The translations under genes and the position numbers were made by a program. A stretch of DNA of 64,000 nucleotides from Plasmopara viticola (Eukaryota; Oomycota; Peronosporomycetes; Peronosporales; Peronosporaceae), in the NCBI GenBank assembly GCA_001695595.3, contig MBPM02000065.1, positions 62,001 through 126,000 of the forward strand, in the 5' to 3' direction. The notes under the pieces were generated by a model that saw only the letters and a program-made list of their open reading frames with translations, made no database searches and was not told the DNA's origin. This document shows positions 23,501-35,300 of the stretch, in pieces. Numbering within the stretch: position 1 is the first letter of the stretch; each line of letters starts with the position of its first letter.

Positions 23501-26500
23501 CAAAAAAAAGCCAAGTGCTAAGCCTGGCCTTGTCAAATTCAAAATAAACTTAAAGTGTCGTCTGCATCTTGCCGGCTTTGGCCATCGGCACCGCACTATT
23601 ATAAGCAAAAGCTGGGGAGCGATTGCGCTCGAGGCAAAATATTTTTTTTGGTTCATGATGAAGAGATATAAATTTCTCGACAACTTCGAGGTTCTTCTGC
23701 TTGGCCTCACGCTAGCTATAAATAATACAAATCATTTGCTACTTCGCACTACGACAAAGTTTCTTCATCTCTCAACAGGCTCATGGGCTGGACTCGGACT
23801 TCATCGGGAGAGATCATCACTCTCTTAACCGTCTGGTGTTGAAATTGATGTGCGGCAAGACTGTCGTCGCTCTTTGCTAAAAAGGGCATGAATTTAGGTC
23901 TCTGACCCTTCTTCTATGATCAGAACAGGAATGAGGATCTGCCTGACTACAAGGGTTGGAATCAGGCTAACAAGTACGCTCACTTGTCTAACAAAAACCA
24001 AGATGGCTGGTTCTATGTGGAAGGTAAATATCGCGATGAATTCAGGCCTGATAAGCTTGATGTCCTTTCGGGCGCACGTTTGCGGTTGCCAGATCATGAT
24101 TTAGATTACATTGGCAAAAACAAAGCTCTATTTTCGGATAGAACTAGCTTGCATGCAAATTTTAGTGCGGCTTTTCATACGTAAATACCAAGGCCTAGTA
24201 TTAGGCCTCCGACAGGGATCGCACTTGTACTGCTGTGAGTGAGCATACACCTTGGAATAATCTTGGCAGATCCAGCTCAAGTGACTGTTCCGGGAGACGA
24301 CGAGCTATAAGTGCGATATACCTTATGAGGCACATAATATCCCAAGTTCACATTTGCAAAGCCGACTACACATTAGAGGCAGTGGTCATACGACCAAAAG
24401 ACTAGATCGAAAGCTAAATACTATTAAAAAGAGCAGTCTTGAAAGACACTAAGCGCACGTAGTGAATTTTTGATCGTTAAGGTTTGTCGGACATACTTTT
24501 AAGTCTAGTAAGATAATGTCAAAATGTGACCTGCTCTCGGGCGTTAGCACCTAATCGAGATGTACGTCATAAAAAATTACGGCAATGACTTTTTCCTGAT
24601 GAACAGCGTGACGTCGTTGATGCATGTTCTCGTGCAGATCATGAGAGTACTTTGATTCGGGCACTAAGTTTTCCCATTTGGCATCGGCAAAAAGCCGAAA
24701 AGCGAGTGGGGCATCGTACACGCTCCCAGCACAGACGCCAACCTGTAGGAAGAACAGTGTACGATGCACTCAACAATATCGCGGGTAATATCAAATATTC
24801 ATCAGAGCATTGGCCGCGATCAGCATGCACTGGAGTGATTTTCGTGCTTTGACGGCCAATGTACGCGCCTTGGACATTCAATATTCTGTTAAAAGATTTG
24901 TTTAGCCAGGGCGTATACACAGCTTTATCTCAAGAGTGTTCTGCCGTAGTTATGAAGAGCACGGAAATACAAATATAGATACACATTATCGTTTCGCGAG
25001 CAGTGCTCGAGTACATACTCGTAAATAATCTTTATGCTATGCAGTGCATATGCGCAAAAGGGATTTTTTCTGAAGTCCTCGATAGAAAATTTAAGTTCTT
25101 GGACAGACTCCATTAAACTCAAGGCTATTGTGGATTAACTCTATTAAGCCAAAATACTTGAAAGGTGGCTTGTCCTGACCAAGCACTTACAGAAGTAGAG
25201 TGCGGATTACACTGAAGTGTTTGGACCCACTATTCAGCCTACTATATGAAGCACAGAATGAATTTGAGGAGCCCAACACCAGAAGAGGTTTGGCTGAACA
25301 AAAAAAAGCCAAGTGCTAAGCCTGGCCTTGTCAAATTCAAAATAAACTTAAAGTGTCGTCTGCATCTTGCCGGCTTTGGCCATCGGCACCGCACTATTAT
25401 AAGCAAAAGCTGGGGAGCGATTGCGCTCGAGGCAAAATATTTTTTTTGGTTCATGATGAAGAGATATAAATTTCTCGACAACTTCGAGGCTCTTCTGCTT
25501 GGCCTCACGCTAGCTATAAATAATACAAATCATTTGCTACTTCGCACTACGACAAAGTTTCTTCATCTCTCAACAGGCTCATGGGCTGGACTCGGACTTC
25601 ATCGGGAGAGATCATCACTCTCTTAACCGTCTGGTGCTGAAATTGGTGTGCGGCAAGACTGTCGTCGCTCTTTGCTAAAATAGGGCATGAATTTAGGTCT
25701 CTGACCCTTCTTCTATGATCAGAACAGGAATGAGGATCTGCCTGACTACAAGGGTTGGAATCAGGCTAACAAGTACGCTCACTTGTCTAACAAAAACCAA
25801 GATGGCTGGTTCTATGTGGAAGGTAAATATCGCGATGAATTCAGGCCTGATAAGCTTGATGTCCTTTCGGGCGCACGTTTGCGGTTGCCAGATCATGATT
25901 TAGATTACATTGGCAAAAACAAAGCTCTATTTTCGGATAGAACTAGCTTGCATGCAAATTTAGTGCGGCTTTTCATACGTAAATACCAAGGCCTACTATT
26001 AGGCCTCCGACAGGGATCGCACTTGAACTGCTGTGAGTGAGCATACACCTTGGAATAATCTTGGCAGATCCAGCTCAAGTGACTGTTCCGGGAGACGACG
26101 AGCTATGAGTGCGATATACCTTATGAGGCACATAATATTCCAAGTTCACATTTGCAAAGCCGACTACACATTAGAGGCAGTGGTCATACGACCAAAAGAC
26201 TAGATCGAAAGCTAAATACTATTAAAAAGAGCAGTCTTGAAAGACACTAAGCGCACGTAGTGAATTTTTGATCGTTAAGGTTTGTCGGACATACTTTTAA
26301 GTCTAGTAAGATAATGTCAAAATGTGACCTGCTCTCGGGCGTTAGCACCTAATCGAGATGTACGTCATAAAAATTACGGCTATGACTTTTTCCTGATGAA
26401 CAGCGTGACGTCGTTGATGCATGTTTTCGTGCAGATCATGAGAGTACTTTGATTCGGGCACTAAGTTTTCCCATTTAACATCGGCAAAAAGCCGAAAAGC

Positions 26501-29500
26501 GAGTGGGGCATCGTACACGCTCCCAGCACAGACGCCAACCTGTAGGAAGAACAGTGTACGATGCACTCAACAATATCGCGGGTAATATCAAATATTCATC
26601 AGAGCATTGGCCGCGATCAGCATGTACTGGAGTGATTTTCGTGCTTTGACGGCCAATGTACGCGCCTTGGACATTCAATATTCTGTTAGAAGATTTGTTT
26701 AGCCAGGGCGTATACACAGTTTTATCTCAAGAGTGTTCTGCCGTAGTTATGAAGAGCACGGAAATACAAATATAGATACACATTATCGTTTCGCGAGCAG
26801 TGCTCGAGTACATACTCGTAAATAATCTTTATGCTATGCAGATAGTGCATATGCGCAAAAGGGATTTTTTCTGAAGTCCTCGATAGAAAATTTAAGTTCT
26901 TGGACAGACTCCATTAAACTCAAGGCTATTGTGGATTAACTCTATTAAGCCAAAATACTTGAAAGGTGGCTTGTCCTGACCAAGCACTTACAGAAGTAGA
27001 GTGCGGATTACACTGAAGTGTTTGGACCCACTATTCAGCCTACTATATGAAGCACAGAATGAATTTGAGGAGCCCAACACCAGAAGAGGTTTGGCTGAAC
27101 AAAAAAAAGCCAAGTGCTAAGCCTGGCCTTGTCAAATTCAAAATAAACTTAAAGTGTCGTCTGCATCTTGCCGGCTTTGGCCATCGGCACCGCACTATTA
27201 TAAGCAAAAGCTGGGGAGCGATTGCGCTCGAGGCAAAATATTTTTTTGGTTCATGATGAAGAGATATAAATTTCTCGACAACTTCGAGGTTCTTCTGCTT
27301 GGCCTCACGCTAGCTATAAATAATACAAATCATTTGCTACTTCGCACTACGACAAAGTTTCTTCATCTCTCAACAGGCTCATGGGCTGGACTCGGACTTC
27401 ATCGGGAGAGATCATCACTCTCTTAACCGTCTGGTGTTGAAATTGTGTGCGGCAAGACTGTCGTCGCTCTTAGCTAAAATAGGGCATGAATTTAGGTCTC
27501 TGACCCTTCTTCTATGATCAGAACAGGAATGAGGATCTGCCTGACTACAAGGGTTGGAATCAGGCTAACAAGTACGCTCACTTGTCTAACAAAAACCAAG
27601 ATGGCTGGTTCTATGTGGAAGGTAAATATCGCGATGAATTCAGGCCTGATAAGCTTGATGTCCTTTCGGGCGCACGTTTGCGGTTGCCAGATCATGATTT
27701 AGATTACATTGGCAAAAACAAAGCTCTATTTTCGGATAGAACTAGCTTGCATGCAAAATTTAGTGCGGCTTTTCATACGTAAATACCAAGGCCTACTATT
27801 AGGCCTCCGACAGGGATCGCACTTGAACTGCTGTGAGTGAGCATACACCTTGGAATAATCTTGGCAGATCCAGCTCAAGTGACTGTTCCGGGAGACGACG
27901 AGCTATGAGTGCGATATACCTTATGAGGCACATAATATTCCAAGTTCACATTTGTAAAGCCGACTACACATTAGAGGCAGTGGTCATACGACCAAAAGAC
28001 TAGATCGAAAGCTAAATACTATTAAAAAGAGCAGTCTTGAAAGACACTAAGCGCACGTAGTGAATTTTTGATCGTTAAGGTTTGTCGGACATACTTTTAA
28101 GTCTAGTAAGATAATGTCAAAATGTGACCTGCTCTCGGGCGTTAGCACCTAATCGAGATGTACGTCATAAAAAATTACGGCAATGACTTTTTCCTGATGA
28201 ACAGCGTGACGTCGTTGATGCATGTTCTCGTGCAGATCATGAGAGTACTTTGATTCGGGCACTAAGTTTTCCCATTTGGCATCGGCAAAAAGCCGAAAAG
28301 CGAGTGGGGCATCGTACACGCTCCCAGCACAGACGCCAACCTGTAGGAAGAACAGTGTACGATGCACTCAACAATATCGCGGGTAATATCAAATATTCAT
28401 CAGAGCATTGGCCGCGATCAGCATGCACTGGAGTGATTTTCGTGCTTTGACGGCCAATGTACGCGCCTTGGACATTCAATATTCTGTTAAAAGATTTGTT
28501 TAGCCAGGGCGTATACACAGCTTTATCTCAAGAGTGTTCTGCCGTAGTTATGAAGAGCACGGAAATACAAATATAGATACACATTATCGTTTCGCGAGCA
28601 GTGCTCGAGTACATACTCGTAAATAATCTTTATGCTATGCAGATAGTGCATATGCGCAAAAGGGATTTTTTCTGAAGTCCTCGATAGAAAATTTAAGTTC
28701 TTGGACAGACTCCATTAAACTCAAGGCTATTGTGGATTAACTCTATTAAGCCAAAATACTTGAAAGGTGGCTTGTCCTGACCAAGCACTTACAGAAGTAG
28801 AGTGCGGATTACACTGAAGTGTTTGGACCCACTATTCAGCCTACTATATGAAGCACAGAATGAATTTGAGGAGCCCAACACCAGAAGAGGTTTGGCTGAA
28901 CAAAAAAAAGCCAAGTGCTAAGCCTGGCCTTGTCAAATTCAAAATAAACTTAAAGTGTCGTCTGCATCTTGCCGGCTTTGGCCATCGGCACCGCACTATT
29001 ATAAGCAAAAGCTGGGGAGCGATTGCGCTCGAGGCAAAATATTTTTTTTGGTTCATGATGAAGAGATATAAATTTCTCGACAACTTCGAGGTTCTTCTGC
29101 TTGGCCTCACGCTAGCTATAAATAATACAAATCATTTGCTACTTCGCACTACGACAAAGTTTCTTCATCTCTCAACAGGCTCATGGGCTGGACTCGGACT
29201 TCATCGGGAGAGATCATAACTCTCTTAACCGTCTGGTGTTGAAATTGATGTGCGGCAAGACTGTCGTCGCTCTTTGCTAAAAAGGGCATGAATTTAGGTC
29301 TCTGACCCTGCTTCTATGATCAGAACAGGAATGAGGATCTGCCTGACTACAAGGGTTGGAATCAGGCTAACAAGTACGCTCACTTGTCTAACAAAAACCA
29401 AGATGGCTGGTTCTATGTGGAAGGTAAATATCGCGATGAAATCAGGCCTGATAAGCTTGATGTCCTTTCGGGCGCACGTTTGCGGTTGCCAGATCGTGAA

Positions 29501-32500
29501 TTAAATTACATTGGCAAAAACAAAGCTCTATTTTCGGATAGAACTAGCTTGCATGCAGATTTTAGTGCGGCTTTTCATACGTAAATACCAAGGCCTAGTA
29601 TTAGGCCTCCGACAGGGATCGCACTTGTACTGCTGTGAGTGAGCATACACCTTGGAATAATCTTGGCAGATCCAGCTCAAGTGACTGTTCCGGGAGACGA
29701 CGAGCTATAAGTGCGATATACCTTATGAGGCACATAATATTCCAAATTCACATTTGTAAAGCCGACTACACATTAGAGGCAGTGGTCATACGACCAAAAG
29801 ACTAGATCGAAAGCTAAATACTATTAAAAAGAGCAGTCTTGAAAGACACTAAGCGCACGTAGTGAATTTTTGATCGTTAAGGTTTGTCGGACATACTTTT
29901 AAGTCTAGTAAGATAATGTCAAAATGTGACCTGCTCTCGGGCGTTAGCACCTAATCGAGATGTACGTCATAAAAAATTACGGCAATGACTTTTTCCTGAT
30001 GAACAGCGTGACGTCGTTGATGCATGTTCTCGTGCAGATCATGAGAGTACTTTGATTCGGGCACTAAGTTTTCCCATTTGGTATCGGCAAAAAGCCGAAA
30101 AGCGAGTGGGTCATCGTACACGCTCCCAGCACAGACGCCAACCTGTAGGAAGAACAGTGTACGATGCACTCAACAATATCGCGGGTAATATCAAATATTC
30201 ATCAGAGCATTGGCCGCGATCAGCATGCACTGGAGTGATTTTCGTGCTTTGACGGCCAATGTACGCGCCTTGGACATTCAATATTCTGTTAAAAGATTTG
30301 TTTAGCCAGGGCGTATACACAGCTTTATCTCAAGAGTGTTCTGCCGTAGTTATGAAGAGCACGGAAATACAAATATAGATACACATTATCGTTTCGCGAG
30401 CAGTGCTCGAGTACATACTCGTAAATAATCTTTATGCTATGCAGATAGTGCATATGCGCAAAAGGGATTTTTTCTGAAGTCCTCGATAGAAAATTAAGTT
30501 CTTGGACAGACTCCATTAAACTCAAGGCTATTGTGGATTAACTCTATTAAGCCAAAATACTTGAAAGGTGGCTTGTCCTGACCAAGCACTTACAGAAGTA
30601 GAGTGCGGATTACACTGAAGTGTTTGGACCCACTATTCAGCCTACTATATGAAGCACAGAATGAATTTGAGGAGCCCAACACCAGAAGAGGTTTGGCTGA
30701 ACAAAAAAAAGCCAAGTGCTAAGCCTGGCCTTGTCAAATTCAAAATAAACTTAAAGTGTCGTCTGCATCTTGCCGGCTTTGGCCATCGGCACCGCACTAT
30801 TATAAGCAAAAGCTGGGGAGCGATTGCGCTCGAGGCAAAATGATTTTTTTGGTTCATGATGAAGAGATATAAATTTCTCGACAACTTCGAGGCTCTTCTG
30901 CTTGGCCTCACGCTAGCTATAAATAATACAAATCATTTGCTACTTCGCACTACGACAAAGTTTCTTCATCTCTCAACAGGCTCATGGGCTGGACTCGGAC
31001 TTCATCGGGAGAGATCATCACTCTCTTAACCGTCTGGTGTTGAAATTGATGTGCGGCAAGACTGTCGTCGCTCTTTGCTGAAATAGGGCATGAATTTAGG
31101 TCTCTGACCCTTCTTCTATGATCAGAACAGGAATGAGGATCTGCCTGACTACAAGGGTTGGAATCAGGCTAACAAGTACGCTCACTTGTCTAACAAAAAC
31201 CAAGATGGCTGGTTCTATGTGGAAGGTAAATATCGCGATGAATTCAGGCCTGATAAGCTTGATGTCCTTTCGGGCGCACGTTTGCGGTTGCCAGATCATG
31301 ATTTAGATTACATTGGCAAAAACAAAGCTCTATTTTCGGATAGAACTAGCTTGCATGCAAAATTTAGTGCGGCTTTTCATACGTAAATACCAAGGCCTAG
31401 TGTTAGGCCTCCGACAGGGATCGCACTTGTACTGCTGTGAGTGAGCATACACCTTGGAATAATCTTGGCAGATCCAGCTCAAGTGACTGTTCCGGGAGAC
31501 GACGAGCTATAAGTGCGATATACCTTATGAGGCACATAATATTCCAAATTCACATTTGTAAAGCCGACTACACATTAGAGGCAGTGGTCATACGACCAAA
31601 AGACTAGATCGAAAGCTAAATACTATTAAAAAGAGCAGTCTTGAAAGACACTAAGCGCACGTAGTGAATTTTTGATCGTTAAGGTTTGTCGGACATACTT
31701 TTAAGTCTAGTAAGATAATGTCAAAATGTGACCTGCTCTCGGGCGTTAGCACCTAATCGAGATGTACGTCATAAAAAATTACGGCAATGACTTTTTCCTG
31801 ATGAACAGCGTGACGTCGTTGATGCATGTTCTCGTGCAGATCATGAGAGTACTTTGATTCGGGCACTAAGTTTTCCCATTTGGTATCGGCAAAAAGCCGA
31901 AAAGCGAGTGGGGCATCGTACACGCTCCCAGCACAGACGCCAACCTGTAGGAAGAACAGTGTACGATGCACTTAACAATATCGCGGGTAATATCAAATAT
32001 TCATCAGAGCATTGGCCGCGATCAGCATGCACTGGAGTGATTTTCGTGCTTTGACGGCCAATGTACGCGCCTTGGACATTCAATATTCTGTTAAAAGATT
32101 TGTTTAGCCAGGGCGTATACACAGCTTTATCTCAAGAGTGTTCTGCCGTAGTTATGAAGAGCACGGAAATACAAATATAGATACACATTATCGTTTCGCG
32201 AGCAGTGCTCGAGTACATACTCGTGAATAATCTTTATGCTATGCAGATTAGTGCATATGCGCAAAAGGGATTTTTTCTGAAGTCCTCGATAGAAAATTTA
32301 AGTTCTTGGACAGACTCCATTAAACTCAAGGCTATTGTGGATTAACTCTATTAAGCCAAAATACTTGAAAGGTGGCTTGTCCTGACCAAGCACCTACAGA
32401 AGTAGAGTGCGGATTACACTGAAGTGTTTGGACCCACTGTTCAGCCTACTATATGAAGCACAGAATGAATTTAAGGAGCCCAACACCAGAAGAGGTTTGG

Positions 32501-33354
32501 CTAAACAAAAAAAGCCAAGTGCTATGCCTGGCCTTGTCAAATTCAAAATAAACTTAAAGTGTCGTCTGCATCTTGCCGGCTTTGGCCATCGACACCGCAC
32601 TACTATAAGCAAAAGCTGGGGAGCGATTGCGCTCGAGGCAAAAAGATTTTTTGGTTCATGATAAAGAGATATAAATTTCTCGACAACTTCGAGGCTCTTC
32701 TGCTTGGCCTCACGCTAGCTGTCAGAAATACAAATCATTCGCCACTTCGCACTACGACAAAGTTGCCTCATCTCTCAACAGGCTCATGGGCTGGACTCGG
32801 ACTTCATCGGGAGAGATCATCACTCTCTTAACCGTCTGGTGTTGAAATTGGTGTACGGCAAGACTGTCGTCGCTCTTTGCTAAAATAGGGCATGAATTTA
32901 GGTCTCTGACCCTTCTTCTATGATCAGAACAGGAATGAGGATCTGCCTGACTACGAGGGTTGGAATCACTAACAAGTACGCTCACTTGTCTAACAAAAAC
33001 CAAGATGGCTGGTTCTATGTGGAAGGTAAATATCGCGATGAATTCAGGCCTGATAAGCTTGATGTCCTTTCGGGCGCACGTTTGCGGTTACCAGATCATG
33101 ATTTAGATTACATTGGCAAAAACAAAGCTCTATTTTCGGATAGAACTAGCTTGCATGCAAATTTTAGTGCGGCTTTTCATACGTAGATACCAAGGCCTAG
33201 TATTAGGCCTCCGACAGGGATCGCACTTGTACTGCTGTGAGTGAGCATACACCTTAAAATAATCTTGGCAGATCCAGCTCAAATGATTGTTCCGGGAGAC
33301 CACGAGCTATAAGTGCGATATACCTTATGAGGCACATAATATTCCAAATTCACA

Positions 33355-35300
33355 TGTACAAGTGATTGGCCACGTATATGAGAACCGACGAAAACTACTA
33401 AAAGTCAAATACCTCGCTCACTCGTCGATCACTTTACATAGCAAGCCAGTCCGTACGCTTTGTTGAAAGACCATAAACCTCGACTTTTGCTTTAACTTGC
33501 CGTAAATTATCGATAACTTCGACACATTTCGACTAGTAATCAAAATGTCGGGAGTACAATCAGCAAAGCTGCTGAAAATACTTTTTTTATCTTGTTCGTC
33601 GACACGATGGCGTCTGATAGCGACCAGTGGTTTTCTACGGCGATTTAACAAGCTTTGATCGAACGCTTGCCGATGTCTGCGTAAACGCGTTATCGACGAC
33701 ACACTGCCGAGCATGTGCGGGATAACGCCAACCGCAGGCGGAGAATTCGTGTTACAATGAGTTTGCACAAAACATGCCGTCTGGCTTTTGCATCTTTGTA
33801 TATAAACGGGCTAAAACCCTCCTGATTCTGCTTGGAAGTCAAAGCGCGAGCCTTTTAAGATAAGAGGAGGTAAAATAGAGAGATCAATATCTTCTAGGTC
33901 TCTATTGTCAGACATTTTACTTATGAAAGCAATTTGTATGCTTTGCGAAACTCGGCTAAACAAATTTAGCGTAACGAGGCATGCGGCGGCATCCATCTAA
34001 GTTAAACAAAAGAAATTCTAAGATGAAACTCTCTGCTTTTGCGGGAATAGAGTACCCAAAGCTCACTGCTGAAGCGGATTATCTGGTGCTATCAAATAGA
34101 ATGAAGCATCGTAGTATCGGACCTGTTACGAATGTAGAAAGACATAGGTCGGCTAACTCCATCGACCATCGCGAGACAGTGTTGATGCACTCAACCTCTG
34201 ATGCGGGCATCGTAAAATGTAGTTGGGTCCTCAAGACACAAGCCCCCTGTGCGTTCCATCTCTTTGAAGCGCTGCCTCCTTACTGGAAAGGCAAGTATGT
34301 GTGACCGTAGGGCAGGCTATTAGTGCCTATAGCTTCCACATATGGGTCTAAGCCACGTAACTTACGTGTCGAGTTGTTGACCGCGCCCAGATTTTGTTGT
34401 GAAAAAAAAACAATAGCCCTTCGGTGCAACTCAACGACCTCGCGCTGTGACGCGCAACAGCTGATGTGACTCTTCGATCAGCAATATTCCTTCTTCGACG
34501 CACATTATATGTATCTCCGCTTATAGTATCGAGGAATGTTAAAATGGCCGAAGAGCATGGTAAAGCTGTTGATGAAGCTCATATATCACAAGATCTAGAA
34601 ATTCCAGCTTCTCCTTAAAGGCCTCAAGAGTCTGAAGCCTTTCTAAAAAAGCTGCAGCCTGACTGCCAGGGCCACCCCGGAAGTTTTCTTATGCGCGTAA
34701 ACCCGGTCACCGCCGCTCCTGATAAACAAAGCAAAATCTTATGCATTCCTCGACGCAAAGACCAGCGTCACTTTCATGTGGCATTTATTATAGGCGCTAC
34801 CATGAGTGTCAGTTTGAAGTGGTGCAGCTATCTGATTGACAGAACTCGTAAAATGTGTTGGGCCATACTTGGCACGACTGCCCGAAAGCAGCTGCGATTC
34901 GAAACTGCGCTTCAAATATCAGTCACAATATTTTGCCGCGCTATAAAGTATGGTGTAATTGACCCCATATTCGCGCTCGGAGCTCACGCTCTCGACGCCT
35001 GACATGACGTTGTGCTGAAATCAAGACATTTCGGAGGCGAAGTGTCTTCGACCCAATTTGTACACTAATTTTAAACAATAAGTACTTTGTCAAATGCGGC
35101 TGAGCTGCAGTTGTAAGCACCAAGGATTTACTAAATCTAGCATAGGCACTCGATTTGAAGCGTGGTGGGTGTAGTGTCAGGGAGTACTTAAGTGGAGTTA
35201 CCTGTAAAAAAGTTTTAACCAGGCTTCTTCAAAGTCAAGAAACATCCCTTTGTGGTGTTTGATGCGGAATCAATACCACGCGCATAGCTGCATGTGCAAC
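33355..35300 (+). repeat. Downstream flank of the array element (left copy)
   Basis: From the end of the ninth unit this sequence matches, in inverted orientation, 47090-49060. Strongly kept segments include CATCGTAGTATCGGACCTG (near 34110) and CGATGGCGTCTGATAGCGACC (near 33605, matching with one change). Frames here are short: a plus-strand ATG frame at 34023-34304 (starting MKLSAFAGIEYPKL), another at 34691-35002, and a minus-strand frame at 33768-33418 (HMLGSVSSITRLRRHRQAF) whose conserved part has no stops in either copy. I do not recognise the proteins. The whole behaves as one transposon-like or segmentally duplicated element of about 3.7 kb with a single unit. Confidence 0.75.

Larger units (their letters stand above)
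17175..33354 (+). repeat. Macrosatellite: nine head-to-tail ~1.8-kb units
   Basis: Nine near-identical units run in one orientation. Approximate unit starts are 17175, 18956, 20755, 22553, 24353, 26152, 27952, 29753 and 31555, and the last ends at 33354. Unit length is 1798-1802 bp except the first (1781 bp), which lacks a ~22-bp block near 17988 (GTGGCTTGTCCTGACC in the others). The array begins and ends at the same phase of the unit (…AATTCACAT | TTGTAAAGCC…), so it holds close to an integer number of units. By eye, units differ at a few percent of positions or less. The first and last are the most divergent, as expected when internal units are homogenised by unequal exchange. No unit carries a convincing intact gene. 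A diverged single copy lies inverted at 47.1-50.8 kb. Confidence 0.95.

Noticed and set aside
17373..33186. Dozens of 60-126-codon frames in the array as separate genes
   Set aside because: They are the same overlapping frames repeated in each unit on both strands, many start at non-ATG codons, and no frame gives a full gene.
17175..33354. CRISPR-like or rDNA-type array
   Set aside because: Units are 1.8 kb with no short repeat-spacer pattern, and no rRNA-like sequence is visible in them.
33355..35300. LTR retrotransposon with identifiable gag-pol
   Set aside because: No reverse transcriptase, integrase or protease motif and no paired LTRs could be found; left as unclassified element.
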